Position numbers and translations under genes: made by a program. A stretch of DNA of 64,000 bases from DTPU01 sp963827855 (GTDB lineage: Bacteria; Planctomycetota; Phycisphaerae; Sedimentisphaerales; Anaerobacaceae): assembly GCA_963827855.1 (NCBI GenBank), contig CAWHBY010000001.1, positions 434,001-498,000 of the forward strand, written 5' to 3'. Below are positions 23,984 to 35,580 of the stretch, piece after piece. The stretch's first letter is position 1. The number at the start of each line of letters is the position of its first letter. The notes under the pieces are model-generated. The model was not told where the DNA came from, searched no databases, and worked only from the letters and a program-made list of their open reading frames with translations.

Positions 23984-24745
23984 ATGGACGCTAAGAGCAT
24001 TGCGTCGCTATGCGATGATTTCTATGCCGACATGTTTGTCAATACCCAGTTGGACCTGCCCACGGGGCGCGACACCGTGTTGACGTTCTTTGAGCGACTG
24101 CAGAAACAGTATCCGTCCATGGGGTGTTTCTACAGGAGCGAGAGCAGCCAATACTGCCTGGAGGAGGACCGCAACCTGGGTCAGTACCGCTGGGTCAACC
24201 TCGAGGGCAATCGGATCGGCTCTGGATGGGTCAACCCCGATCATCTGGAGGAGGTCTACACGCAGGATCAACTGGTCCTGGAGTTGATGCCCTACATGTT
24301 GGGCGTCAGCCCCCTCGACATCGAGTCTCTGGACGTCTCGTTCGGCATGGACTTCATCTATTCCGGCAATCACGACGAAGTGATCGCCGAGGCCCTCTTT
24401 GGCACCACGGCCTTTGGATCGCTCCTGGATTGGCCGGAGGCCAAGGCCATGGGATTCTCGCCTGCGGTCGTGGTGGCCCTGTCCGAGGACTCGCGGACGC
24501 AGGCCCGGGTGAGCGTCGAATCCAAGACCAGTGTCTTCGAGAGCGGCTCGCAAAAGTCGTCGCCAGACGACGCGATCACCCTCTCTCTGACGGTCCGCCA
24601 GTTTCCGCCTCCCGCGGGAAGGCTGGATGCCCTCCAGTCTTTTGTTACACAGTGTAGGCTGGCGGAGGAACTGATGACGGAACGGATTGTCCCTTACTTT
24701 GCCCAGCCGCTGATCGGCGCGATCGGGCAAAGACGTTCGAGTTGA
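23984..24745 (+). CDS. Hypothetical 253-residue cytoplasmic protein
   Basis: ATG 23984 with GGGAGGG upstream. Soluble, acidic, with no signal peptide; recognisable stretches include FFERLQKQYPSMGCFYRSES and DVSFGMDFIYSGNHDEVIAE. No family recognised. It is followed after 3 bases by a small membrane protein and then truD, so it is probably the first gene of a short operon. A TATACT hexamer at 23835-23840 could be its -10 box, without a clear -35. Confidence 0.65.
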   Translation: MDAKSIASLCDDFYADMFVNTQLDLPTGRDTVLTFFERLQKQYPSMGCFYRSESSQYCLEEDRNLGQYRWVNLEGNRIGSGWVNPDHLEEVYTQDQLVLELMPYMLGVSPLDIESLDVSFGMDFIYSGNHDEVIAEALFGTTAFGSLLDWPEAKAMGFSPAVVVALSEDSRTQARVSVESKTSVFESGSQKSSPDDAITLSLTVRQFPPPAGRLDALQSFVTQCRLAEELMTERIVPYFAQPLIGAIGQRRSS

Positions 24746-24748
24746 GGT

Positions 24749-25207
24749 ATGGATATCCTAGGTCCGGCCAGCAGGCACAGAGGAAACACCTTCATCCTGT
24801 ACATCGCGATGCTGGTGTTGTTCAGCCTCTGGTGCGCCTATGATGGATACTTCAACAGCGAGTTCATCACGCAGCACACGGTGAACGGACGGCCTGACGG
24901 AAGCCTGCAGTTCAACCAATACTCGCCTCCGGTTATGATCCTCGCTGCAGCGGGGCTGACGGTTTGGCTGTTTCGAAGCCGGGGACCAGGTATCGTGGCG
25001 GGGGATACCGCGCTGACCCTCTCCGAAAGTCTGACCGTTCCCTACGACTCCATCGAACAGATTGACAAGACCCATTTTGCGACAAAAGGCTATTTCATCG
25101 TCACCTACAAGACCCAGGACGGCAAGGAGGCCACGGTCTGCTTGGATGACAGGAAGTACGACAATCTAGGCCCTATCCTTGACCGCCTGGTCGAGAAGAT
25201 CAGCTAG
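24749..25207 (+). CDS. Small two-pass membrane protein with a PH-like tail
   Basis: Starts 3 bases after the previous stop. The 152-residue product has two membrane segments (FILYIAMLVLFSLWCAYDGY and PPVMILAAAGLTVWLF) separated by an external loop, then a C-terminal beta-rich domain (LTLSESLTVPYDSIEQIDKT, GYFIVTYKTQDGKEATVCL) of the bacterial PH type. Function unknown. Confidence 0.65.
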   Translation: MDILGPASRHRGNTFILYIAMLVLFSLWCAYDGYFNSEFITQHTVNGRPDGSLQFNQYSPPVMILAAAGLTVWLFRSRGPGIVAGDTALTLSESLTVPYDSIEQIDKTHFATKGYFIVTYKTQDGKEATVCLDDRKYDNLGPILDRLVEKIS

Positions 25208-25211
25208 GAGA

Positions 25212-26474
25212 GTGACTCTGGCAGGACATGATACGGCTCAGGAACACGACGCAGCCCTTCCTTATCTGACATCGGACCTCCCGGGGATCGGCGGGGTCAT
25301 CAAGGCAAGACAAGAGGACTTCATCGTTGAGGAGATTCCTTTGTACCCTGCCTCGGGCACGGGTACGCACGTCTACGCCTACGTCGAGAAACGCGGAATC
25401 TCCACGGCCGACGCCATCGCCCGGCTGGCCAGGGCCTTGGGCACGCGGCGCAATGACATCGGCTTTGCCGGTCTCAAGGACGCCAAGGCGGTCACTCGCC
25501 AGTGGGTCTCCGTAGAGCATATCGACGCCAACAGCCTGCTCGGCCTGGATATCCCCTACATCAAGATCCTGGAGGTCAACCGGCACACCAACAAGATACA
25601 CCTGGGGCACCTGGAGGCCAACCGGTTCAGGATACGCATCCGTGATATCCGGTTGCCCATGAAGGAGGCCTTGGAGGTGGCCCGGCGGGCCCTGTCGATC
25701 CTCTCGGAAAGAGGGGTGCCGAACTTCTTTGGACCGCAGCGATTCGGTAACCGCAACGACGGCCATCTCCTGGGGCGGGCCATTGTCGCGGGCGAAGTGG
25801 AGGAGTTCCTGCACCTCTTCCTGGGCAGACCCACGGGCAATGAGAACCCGGTGATCCTGTCTGCCCGCCAATCCTATGAGAAGGGCGACTTCGAGAAGGC
25901 CTGGCTGGCCTGGCCGCGACAGTACTGCGAGCAGCGCAGGGCCCTCAAGGCCTTGATGGCCACGGGCGGCCGCAAGAGGGCCTTCCTGGCCGTGGACATG
26001 GGCACCAAGCGGCTGTTCGTCTCCGCCTATCAGTCTTCCATCTTCAACGCGGTACTGGCGGTCCGCATGCCGCGGATCGACTCGTTGATTCTGGGCGACA
26101 TGGCCTATCTCCACCACAACGGCGCCTGCTTCAGGGTGGAAGACCCAGCCACCGAACAACCCCGCTGCAGTGCCTTCGAGATCAGCCCCACGGGCCCCAT
26201 CTTCGGTCGCAGGATGACCGAGTTGACCGGTCCTGCGGGTGAGATCGAGAATCCGCTGTTGGGCGACGCCAGACAATTGACCGCGGATTTCAAACGTCTG
26301 CCCCGAGAGCTGGCCAAGGGTGAGAGACGCTCCCTGCGATTCCGGCCCAGGAACCCCGAGGTCCTGACGGGTCAAGATGACCTGGGAGACTGGATGGAGC
26401 TTCGATTCGATCTGCCTTCCGGCTGCTACGCCACGGTGGTCACCCGGGAAATCACCAAGGGCCGCGTGAAGTGA
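25212..26474 (+). CDS. truD: tRNA pseudouridine(13) synthase TruD
   Basis: Start taken at GTG 25212, close behind TAGGAG; an upstream TTG at 25179 would overlap the previous gene. The 420-residue product has the TruD catalytic motif FAGLKDAKAVTRQWVS with Asp90, the segment VPNFFGPQRFGNRN, and the TRUD insertion domain. It isomerises U13 in tRNA. Length is typical. Confidence 0.93.
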   Translation: MTLAGHDTAQEHDAALPYLTSDLPGIGGVIKARQEDFIVEEIPLYPASGTGTHVYAYVEKRGISTADAIARLARALGTRRNDIGFAGLKDAKAVTRQWVSVEHIDANSLLGLDIPYIKILEVNRHTNKIHLGHLEANRFRIRIRDIRLPMKEALEVARRALSILSERGVPNFFGPQRFGNRNDGHLLGRAIVAGEVEEFLHLFLGRPTGNENPVILSARQSYEKGDFEKAWLAWPRQYCEQRRALKALMATGGRKRAFLAVDMGTKRLFVSAYQSSIFNAVLAVRMPRIDSLILGDMAYLHHNGACFRVEDPATEQPRCSAFEISPTGPIFGRRMTELTGPAGEIENPLLGDARQLTADFKRLPRELAKGERRSLRFRPRNPEVLTGQDDLGDWMELRFDLPSGCYATVVTREITKGRVK

Positions 26475-26607
26475 CGGTCAATGCCTGCGTGGTTGGCCCT
26501 CCCCCGGAGGAAGACCTCTGAAAAATCTCTTCCCAGTCCGTGGACCACTCAGTAAGCTGTTCGTCTTGGCTGTCGGACGGTGACAGCCGCAGGTCAAGGG
26601 ATCCGTG

Positions 26608-27543
26608 ATGCTCAAACAGATGCGTATCGTGGACGGCAAGCTGGTGGAGGCCAGCAATGGGGATGCTGTTGTCCACATGTACGTGGCGCCCGATGAGGCG
26701 GAGCGCAAGTACATGGTCGATCAACTGAAGATCGACGAGCACACCCTGAACTCCTCCCTGGACCCCGACGAGCTGAGCCGTCTGGAATTCGAGCCCGACC
26801 ACATTGCCGTGATTTACAAGCGGCCCAAGAACTACTGCGCAGCGGATGCCTTTCTGTTCAAGGTGTTCTCCGCCGGCGTGTTCGTGTTTAGGGACAAGGT
26901 GGTGATCGTGGTGGCTGAGGAGACGCCTCTGTTCGAGGGCAAGCCCTTTGTCAAGGTCCGGTCCATCCACGACGTGCTACTGCGTCTGATCCACCGGGCG
27001 ATCTCGCACTTCGTGGAGCACCTCAAGGGCATCAACGCCATTTCGGCCGAGCTGGAACAACAGATCAACTCCGCGATGGACAACAAGTACCTGCTCAACC
27101 TCTTCACCCTGGAGAAGAGCCTGGTCTACTACATCAATGCCATCAGCACCAACGCGGTCCTCGTCGAGAAACTCAAGAACAACGCCGCCAAGATCGGTTT
27201 CACGCAGGAGAACATCGAGCTCCTGGACGACCTTCTGATTGAGAACAACCAGTGCCGCGGCCAGGCCGAGATCTACTCCCAGGTCCTGTCCGGCCTGATG
27301 GACGCCAGGGCCTCCATCATCAGCAACAATCTGAACATCATGATGAAGAACCTCAACGCCCTGGTCATCGCGGTCGCGGTGCCAAGCTTCTTCGCGGGCA
27401 TGGGTGGCATGTCCGAGTTCTCGAACATGATCCAGTTCGAGAACTGGAAGATGGGCTATGCCGTCTTCTTCGTCGTCATGGTGCTGATCGGAGCCGCCAC
27501 GTTCATGCTCACCAAGCGGATAGAGAAGTACTGGAAGATGTAG
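26608..27543 (+). CDS. CorA-family divalent cation transporter with altered GMN motif
   Basis: ATG 26608 has AAGGG upstream; GTG 26605 is adjacent. The 311-residue product has the CorA order: an N-terminal alpha/beta cytoplasmic domain (VVHMYVAPDEAERKYMVDQL), long helices (ILLDE-like stalk ENIELLDDLLIEN), and two C-terminal membrane segments (LNALVIAVAVPSFFAGMGGM and GYAVFFVVMVLIGAATFML). The pore-entrance GMN motif, normally YGMNF, reads AGMGGMSEF here, so ion selectivity may differ from Mg2+/Co2+. Followed by a strong hairpin and then dtd. Confidence 0.83.
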   Translation: MLKQMRIVDGKLVEASNGDAVVHMYVAPDEAERKYMVDQLKIDEHTLNSSLDPDELSRLEFEPDHIAVIYKRPKNYCAADAFLFKVFSAGVFVFRDKVVIVVAEETPLFEGKPFVKVRSIHDVLLRLIHRAISHFVEHLKGINAISAELEQQINSAMDNKYLLNLFTLEKSLVYYINAISTNAVLVEKLKNNAAKIGFTQENIELLDDLLIENNQCRGQAEIYSQVLSGLMDARASIISNNLNIMMKNLNALVIAVAVPSFFAGMGGMSEFSNMIQFENWKMGYAVFFVVMVLIGAATFMLTKRIEKYWKM

Positions 27544-27557
27544 GGCCGGGAACCTTG

Positions 27558-27579
27558 GCGGCCGGAGCCTTCCGGCCGC
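27558..27579 (+). terminator. 9-bp stem-loop between corA-like gene and dtd
   Basis: GCGGCCGGA-GCCT-TCCGGCCGC is a perfect stem 15 bases after the stop codon. No T-run follows. Confidence 0.45.
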
Positions 27580-27595
27580 GACGGTGGAGAGATCC

Positions 27596-28045
27596 ATGCG
27601 AGCGGTCATCCAGCGGGTCATCGAGGCGCAGGTGAGGGTAGAGGGTCAAGTCGTGGGCCGGATCGCCGGAGGGCTCCTGGTGTATCTGGGCGTGGCCCAG
27701 GGCGACGGGCCTGAGGACGTGGCCTTCATGGCCGACAAGATCGTGAACCTCCGCATCTTTGCCGACGCAGACGGCAAGATGAATCGGAGCGTTCAGGATG
27801 CAGGCGGGCAGATCCTCCTGGTCAGTCAGTTCACGCTGTGCGGGGATTGCCGCAAGGGCCGCAGGCCGGGGTTCGACCTGGCTGCAGATCCCGGTTCTGC
27901 CCTGGCCCTGTATGGGCAGGTCAGGGACCTCGTGGCCTCGCAAGGCATCCCAGTCCAGACCGGCGTGTTTCGCGAGCACATGCACGTCACCAGCACCAAC
28001 GATGGTCCCGTGACGTTTCTGCTGGATAGTCGCAGGCTGTTCTGA
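27596..28045 (+). CDS. dtd: D-aminoacyl-tRNA deacylase
   Basis: ATG 27596 lies behind GGAGA. The 149-residue product starts MRAVIQRV and contains the two signature motifs SQFTL (catalytic Thr region) and NDGPVTF (cis-Pro gate), as in DTD1. It removes D-amino acids from mischarged tRNA. Complete and of normal length. Confidence 0.95.
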   Translation: MRAVIQRVIEAQVRVEGQVVGRIAGGLLVYLGVAQGDGPEDVAFMADKIVNLRIFADADGKMNRSVQDAGGQILLVSQFTLCGDCRKGRRPGFDLAADPGSALALYGQVRDLVASQGIPVQTGVFREHMHVTSTNDGPVTFLLDSRRLF

Positions 28046-28057
28046 CGACGGGAGGAG

Positions 28058-28186
28058 ACAGGAGTGAGGAGTCAGGAGACAGAATCCCGAATCCGTCAAC
28101 TTCGCTTCAGTGCCCCGCGAACTCCCGCCTCCGAAGTCCCTTTCTGTCCTTCTACTGACTCCTGTCTACTGTCTCCTGTCTACTGG
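28058..28186. repeat. Heptad repeat pair, CAGGAG family
   Basis: Forward units ACAGGAG, TGAGGAG, TCAGGAG and ACAGAAT occupy 28058-28085; complementary units CTACTGA, CTCCTGT, CTACTGT, CTCCTGT and CTACTGG occupy 28152-28186. The second block supplies the TAG stop and the last codons of the receiver-domain frame at 28152. Confidence 0.75.
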
Positions 28187-28667
28187 TCTCGCAGGCCACG
28201 GGAGTGAGGTATCGTGCGAGGACCTCGAAGAGCTGGGCCTTGTCGATGGGCTTGGCGAGATAGTCCTGGCAGCCTGCCTCCAGGCATTTCTCCTTCTCGC
28301 CTTTCATGGCGTGGGCCGTCAGGGCGACGACGGGCAGGTCCGGGGACAGGGCTCGTATGTGGCGGGTCGCTTCGTACCCGTTCATGACGGGCATCTGGAT
28401 GTCCATGAGGACCAGGTCATAGGCCGCAGATCGAACCTGATCCAAGGCCTGCTGTCCATTGTCTGCCACGGTCACCTCCAGCCCGGACCTCTCCAGGACG
28501 TGCCGAATGATCGTCTGGTTGACCCGGTCGTCTTCCGCGACGAGGATCCTGCCGCGCAGTGAGGTTGGGGTGCTCGGCTGCGATGGACGGGCGGACGCCG
28601 CGGGTCCGCCGGCCACAGGCTGCTCGACGAAACGGCTGTGGCGGACCGGCAGGATCAGGGTGAACAC
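28152..28667 (-). CDS. Response-regulator receiver domain, C-terminal part of a frameshifted hybrid sensor kinase
   Basis: The frame carries FTLILPVRHSRFVEQ, which is the expected end of a histidine kinase ATPase domain, then a Pro/Ser linker and a REC domain (ILVAEDDRVNQTIIRHVLER, phospho-acceptor in YDLVLMDIQMP, and LAKPI). It abuts the kinase frame at about 28680, where restoring one G (ESAPGKGSVFTLIL) would fuse the two. The apparent start at 28667 is therefore probably artificial and the true product one hybrid kinase. Confidence 0.82.
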   Translation of the reverse strand: MFTLILPVRHSRFVEQPVAGGPAASARPSQPSTPTSLRGRILVAEDDRVNQTIIRHVLERSGLEVTVADNGQQALDQVRSAAYDLVLMDIQMPVMNGYEATRHIRALSPDLPVVALTAHAMKGEKEKCLEAGCQDYLAKPIDKAQLFEVLARYLTPVACETSRQETVDRSQ

Positions 28668-30208
28668 CGAACCCTTGCCGGTGCGCTTTCGAGTGTGACT
28701 CGGCCTTCCAGCAGTTCGACCAGGCGTTTGGTGATCGTCAGCCCCAGCCCGGTGCCTCTATACTTCCGCACCGTGCTTCCGTCTGCCTGGGTAAAGGGCT
28801 TGAAGATGTCCGTGTGCCTTGCCTCGGGGATGCCGATGCCGGTGTCTTCGACGTCGAAGCGGATCATCGGAGTGTCGTTCTCGACCGACCGGCTCATGCG
28901 GAGGACGACGCGTCCGCGTTCGGTGAACTTGATGGCGTTGTTCACCAGATTGATCAGACACTGCTGGAGACGGAGCGGATCGGTCTGCAGGGCAGGGGGC
29001 ACGTCGCCGCTGCGGTCCACCTGGAAACCGAGGCCTTTCGCCAAGGCCTTGCCCTTCAGCAGCGACTCGACGGGCCGGATGACCTGGTCGAGGGGACAGG
29101 AGGTCGGGTCCACGTCCATGGCGCCCGCCTCGATCTTGGAGAGGTCCAGGATGTCATCGATCAGCCGCAGGAGGGTCCGTCCGGCGAATTTGATCGAGTG
29201 GATGTACTCCTGTTGTTTGGGACTCAAGGGATCTTCGCACAGGAAGTCCGTGAAGCCCAGAATGGCGTTCATGGGTGTCCGGATTTCGTGGCTGATGTTG
29301 GCCACAAACTCGGTCTTGGCGCGGCTGACGTGCTCCGCCTTCTCCTTGGCCAGCCTCAATTGGTGCTCTGCGGACTTCCAGAGCGTGATGTCTTTGTCCA
29401 CTCCCCGGTAACCCTTGAGCTGGTCTTCGTGGATGATGGGGAAGCCGTTGGTCAGCACGCACAGCCTCCGCCCGTCCTTGCCGATGACCCAGTTCTCCAG
29501 GTCTTCGATCACGGCCCGCTCAGCCACCAACCTGACAAGCTCGGGGACAATCCTCTGGGCCTCGGATCGGTCCATCAGGTCGAAGAAGCTCTTGTTCAGG
29601 AGTTCCGCGGGCTCATATCCCAACAGCTCCCTGACCGAGTCACTGACGTAGGTATACCGGCCTTCGGCGTCGGTCTCCCATATCCAGTCGTGGCTGCTGG
29701 AGACAATCGCCCGCAGCCGCTCGTTGACGGCGGTGATCTCTTCCTTCTGGCAGCAGGCCAGACAGGCGTTGGCCAGCTTGGCATTGAGGGGCCCCAGCGA
29801 CTTGAGCGTGAAGACACTCAGGTCGGAACTGTCGCGGATGATGAACAGAAGCCCGAATCCCGGCAGGTCCATCAGGTAGAGATGGGTGCTGCCATGGTCT
29901 TCATGGAGGGGCAGACCGGACTGGAAACGGGCATGGGCCTCGTCCTCCATGGGACGGAGAAGCCTGTCGTTGACCTGGCCGAAGAGGGAGGCGCGGTCGA
30001 TGTTGCTGGGGATCGTGTAGGCCGGCACGTACTGGATGAGACCCTCTGGGGTCTTGTGTCGGATCAGGACGCCGCCGGCAGAGCAGTTCAGCTTGCGGAG
30101 ATACGTGCCCAGACTCTCCTTCAGCATGGTCCGCAGGTCCAGGCTATTGCCGATCGACATGGCGATCTCATAGAACAGCAACTGGAGTTGTTCTGAAGAG
30201 AGGGGCAT
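28655..30208 (-). CDS. PAS-domain sensor histidine kinase, frameshifted before its receiver domain
   Basis: Start taken at ATG 30208 (PLSSEQLQLLFYEIAMSIGN); no strong ribosome-binding site is seen and an in-frame TTG at 30289 is possible. Domains: an N-terminal GAF-like region (about 1-170), a PAS/PAC domain (SSHDWIWETDAEGRYTYVSD), HisKA with the H-box FVANISHEIRTPMNAIL, and HATPase with NLVNNAIKFTE, DTGIGIP and GTGLGLTITKRLVELL. The frame then ends abnormally in ESAPARVRCSP, one base out of register with the receiver frame at 28152-28667. No membrane segment, so it senses inside the cell. Confidence 0.83.
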   Translation of the reverse strand: MPLSSEQLQLLFYEIAMSIGNSLDLRTMLKESLGTYLRKLNCSAGGVLIRHKTPEGLIQYVPAYTIPSNIDRASLFGQVNDRLLRPMEDEAHARFQSGLPLHEDHGSTHLYLMDLPGFGLLFIIRDSSDLSVFTLKSLGPLNAKLANACLACCQKEEITAVNERLRAIVSSSHDWIWETDAEGRYTYVSDSVRELLGYEPAELLNKSFFDLMDRSEAQRIVPELVRLVAERAVIEDLENWVIGKDGRRLCVLTNGFPIIHEDQLKGYRGVDKDITLWKSAEHQLRLAKEKAEHVSRAKTEFVANISHEIRTPMNAILGFTDFLCEDPLSPKQQEYIHSIKFAGRTLLRLIDDILDLSKIEAGAMDVDPTSCPLDQVIRPVESLLKGKALAKGLGFQVDRSGDVPPALQTDPLRLQQCLINLVNNAIKFTERGRVVLRMSRSVENDTPMIRFDVEDTGIGIPEARHTDIFKPFTQADGSTVRKYRGTGLGLTITKRLVELLEGRVTLESAPARVRCSP

Positions 30209-30378
30209 CAGTTCTGAATCACTCCCACTTGGCCACCTTGGCGAGCAGGGTCCTGAAACACCCCGGTTCTCCCGTTCGATCGAGCTCAATGATCATGGAC
30301 CGCTCCTGAACCCATGCCTTTCCCTTACCAGAGCACGCAGTGGAGTCGTCGGCTATCTCAGGGCGGGACTTGAGCTAC

Positions 30379-30538
30379 ACAGGAGACAGGAGTGAGGAGT
30401 CAGGAGACAGCAGACAGAAGGAAGGATGGCGACAGGGCAGATGGGCGACGAGAGGAGATGGGAGAATCCAGACTCCGAGAAGCGGCGAAGAGAAGGGCCA
30501 TGGGCTGTTTGCTGTCCCTTCGGTCTCCTGTCTCCTGT

Positions 30539-30545
<7 letters not shown>
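30379..30545. repeat. Heptad repeat pair, CAGGAG family, between sensor kinase and clpB
   Basis: Forward units ACAGGAG, ACAGGAG, TGAGGAG, TCAGGAG, ACAGCAG and ACAGAAG (30379-30420) face CTCCTGT, CTCCTGT and CTACTGC (30525-30545) across about 105 bp. The CTA of the last unit is the TAG stop of clpB. No gene is seen in the 330 bp between 30209 and 30538. Confidence 0.72.
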
Positions 30546-33130
<2,585 letters not shown>

Positions 33131-33501
33131 CGTGACACCTCACAGAGGCTACTAGCTGTTAGCGGTTAGCCGGCTAGACACCGGCCACCGGCCACCATTC
33201 TGGTATAACGATGCAAACGCTATGCCCAATCGTGGCTGAAGCCATAAGGAGCCGAGAATGCTTAGTTTACTACTCTGATGATACTCTCTGTCATGCCAAG
33301 ATGGCAGCTTGATTGCGGCGTGGCTATCGTCTCTGTCGCCTGGCTTGGAAGGCCGTTGGGCGAGACGTGGTTCTTATCTGGTGGCTGGTTCTGCGACTCT
33401 GTGCGCATTCAGTTCTTAAGACAGTGAACGAACAGGTGCCGACCGGCGATGCCGCTACTGAAGAGGCAGGAGGAAGCGGGGAGGCTACCCGGTCTTCGTG
33501 A
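33131..33501. other. 371-bp non-coding region upstream of clpB
   Basis: Holds a short run of GCTRTTA heptads (33148-33168) followed by CACCGGC heptads (about 33178-33192), both next to clpB. The remainder, up to the end of hepT, has no convincing gene; a 62-codon open frame at 33313-33501 shows no protein-like features. Confidence 0.5.
33195..33222 (-). promoter_or_regulatory. clpB: Possible clpB promoter
   Basis: On the minus strand TTGGGC, 16 bp, then TATACC, 65 bp upstream of the start codon. No heat-shock sigma-32 type boxes or CIRCE element seen. Confidence 0.3.
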
Positions 33502-33861
33502 CTATACACCTTCCTTCGGCATAGGAGGAATCAGCCTCTGGAGATGTTCAATCAACTCAGGGATGCGCACCGTGGCAACTCGCCAGAGCTTCTCCTGGCG
33601 GACTTCGCCGTACTCATGGGCTATGAAGTGTCGCTGGGAGATGATTCCTCGCCACGGAATCTCCGGATGCAGTTGCTGGAACCGCTCCGAGACGCACCGT
33701 GCGGCTTCGCCGATGACCTCCAGCTTGCGCTCGACGGCTGCCTGCAGAACTTCGTCGCCCGAGTACTCGTGAAATGTCTTGCCCGAAATGAAACGCTGGA
33801 TCTTGCGGGCCGCGTCGAGCACGTCCCAGAGAAGGGCGGCATCTTCCCGCTCACGCGGCAT
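33502..33861 (-). CDS. hepT: HepT-like HEPN toxin (DUF86)
   Basis: ATG 33861 overlaps the end of the antitoxin gene by 11 bases. The 119-residue helical protein has the HEPN RNase signature RX4HXY: Arg77, His82 and Tyr84 in SQRHFIAHEYGEV. In HepT-MntA systems the HEPN toxin is silenced by AMPylation of the Tyr by the partner nucleotidyltransferase. Complete and in the usual order behind the antitoxin. Confidence 0.88.
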   Translation of the reverse strand: MPREREDAALLWDVLDAARKIQRFISGKTFHEYSGDEVLQAAVERKLEVIGEAARCVSERFQQLHPEIPWRGIISQRHFIAHEYGEVRQEKLWRVATVRIPELIEHLQRLIPPMPKEGV

Positions 33862-34159
33862 GGTAGATGACCTCCCGGGTGTCCAGGATGGTGCGACGGC
33901 GAAATGGGTTGCGAAGGCCTTCCTTCTCGACCAGGTCGACAGGCCTCCCAAAGAGGGCCGTCAACTCGTCTCGCATTTCGGCCAGGTGGAAGAGGTCCCA
34001 CTCTGCGTCGGGCTGAAAGCTCACGAGCACATCCACATCGCTGTCTGGGCCAAAATCCTCCCGCAGGACGGACCCGAAGAGGGAGAACTCAATGATCTTC
34101 CATCGGCGGCAGAAGCCCTCGATTCTATCGATCGGGATGTCGATGTTCCGCTTGACCAT
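33851..34159 (-). CDS. mntA: MntA-like nucleotidyltransferase antitoxin
   Basis: The 102-residue product has the minimal nucleotidyltransferase motif GSX10DXD: Gly29-Ser30 and Asp41/Asp43 in FGSVLREDFGPDSDVDVLV. It precedes and overlaps the HEPN toxin gene. It likely AMPylates HepT. The pair may act as a phage-defence or stability module. Confidence 0.88.
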   Translation of the reverse strand: MVKRNIDIPIDRIEGFCRRWKIIEFSLFGSVLREDFGPDSDVDVLVSFQPDAEWDLFHLAEMRDELTALFGRPVDLVEKEGLRNPFRRRTILDTREVIYHAA

Positions 34160-34414
34160 AGTCTTGTCTCACCGAGAGGCCGTCAGTGGGCCATCAGCCT
34201 CAGTATCGCCAAAGAGGGGCCGCCTGTAAAGCAAATCCCAAGAACCACCGGCCGCGGTCTTGACGACCGCTCCCCACTTGCCCTGGGGGCGTATCCGAAA
34301 AACGGAAGTGCCCCCTTCTGTAGAGACCGTGGATGGAGGATAATTCCCAAGCCTGCCATTGGCTGCGTCAATGAGGGGGTCCGTTCGGGGCCACAGGCAA
34401 ATATGGGAGATGCT

Positions 34415-35410
34415 ATGAAAGTTCTGTTCATCGGCGGAACCGGGTTCATCAGCACCGCGGTCAGCAGGCTGGCGGTGGAGAAGGGGATGGAGATCTATCT
34501 GCTTAACCGCGGGCTGCGGTCTGCGGGGCCGGCAGGTGCAAGGGTCCTGACTGCCGACATCCACAAGGGCGAGGAGGTGCGGGTCGCCCTGAAGGACCTG
34601 GAGTTCGACGCGGTCGTGGACTGGGTTGCCTACACGCCGCAGGACATCGAGAGGGATCTGGACCTGTTTCGGGGTCGTACCCGGCAGTTTGTCTTCATCA
34701 GCTCTGCCTCCGCCTATCAGAAGCCACCGGCCCACTATCTCATTACCGAGTCTACGCCGCTGGCCAATCCGTATTGGGAGTACTCCCGCAACAAGATCGC
34801 CTGCGAGGATCGCCTGATGCAGGCGTACAGGGAAGAGGGGTTCCCTGCGACGATCGTGCGGCCTTCGCTGACGTATGAGCCCAATTTCCCGATTGCCATT
34901 GGCGGGTGGGGGTGCTATACGCTGGCAGACAGGCTCATCAAGGGACGGCAGATCATCGTGCACGGAGACGGCTCGTCGCTCTGGGTGGTGACCCATGCAG
35001 AGGACTTCAGCCGGGGATTCCTGGGGCTCCTGGGCAATCGTCACAGCCTGGGCCACGCCTTTCACATCACCTCCGACGAGGTGCTGACCTGGGACCAGAT
35101 CTACAAGACTCTGGCAGAGGCCCTGGGCGTCGAGGCGAAGATCGTGCATATCCCATCGGACTTCATCGTGAAGGTGGCGCCGCAGTGGACCGGGACCTTG
35201 CTCGGCGACAAGACCTGGAGCGCGGTCTTTGACAACAGCAAGATCAAGTCGTGTGTGCCCGGCTATCAGGCCGTCATCCCCTTCAGCGAGGGCATCCGCC
35301 GAACGCTGGCGTGGTTCGCTGCGGACCCGACGCGGAGGCGGATCGATGAGGCAGTGAACGCAGACATGGATCGCGTCCTCGAGGCATATGCCAATGCATC
35401 CAGGGTATGA
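34415..35410 (+). CDS. NAD-dependent epimerase/dehydratase (extended SDR)
   Basis: ATG 34415 (MKVLFIGGTGFIS) follows GGGAGA; ATG 34403 is also possible. The 331-residue Rossmann protein has the nucleotide motif GGTGFI, the active-site Ser region FISSASAYQ, and YXXXK as YSRNK. The C-terminal part (ITSDEVLTWDQIYKTLAEAL) is typical of SDRs acting on nucleotide sugars or of the plastid CSP41-like branch. Exact substrate unknown. Confidence 0.85.
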   Translation: MKVLFIGGTGFISTAVSRLAVEKGMEIYLLNRGLRSAGPAGARVLTADIHKGEEVRVALKDLEFDAVVDWVAYTPQDIERDLDLFRGRTRQFVFISSASAYQKPPAHYLITESTPLANPYWEYSRNKIACEDRLMQAYREEGFPATIVRPSLTYEPNFPIAIGGWGCYTLADRLIKGRQIIVHGDGSSLWVVTHAEDFSRGFLGLLGNRHSLGHAFHITSDEVLTWDQIYKTLAEALGVEAKIVHIPSDFIVKVAPQWTGTLLGDKTWSAVFDNSKIKSCVPGYQAVIPFSEGIRRTLAWFAADPTRRRIDEAVNADMDRVLEAYANASRV

Positions 35411-35580
35411 GAAAGAGACTTGCTGGCTGGCGAGAAGGCGGTACACTGCTCCTATGAGGCGAAGTGGACACTGCGCAGTCTACGCCGTGGTTCCATGTGC
35501 AGGCCTCCTGTGGCTGGCCGTGGCTTGGCCCAGCCGTCTGGATGGGGATCGCAGATCCCAGACTACATATAGGAAAGACC

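Noticed and set aside
28814..30196. 460-codon + strand frame opposite the sensor kinase
   Set aside because: Shadow of the HisKA/HATPase coding sequence; the minus strand has all kinase motifs.
30219..30296. Short frame from ATG 30296 (MIIELDRTGEPGCF) as the real start of the sensor kinase via a further frameshift
   Set aside because: Possible, but it rests on 25 residues with no family match; ATG 30208 already gives a complete N-terminal domain.
33160..33330. Heat-shock (sigma-32 or CIRCE) control site for clpB
   Set aside because: No matching boxes found; only a weak sigma-70-like pair.
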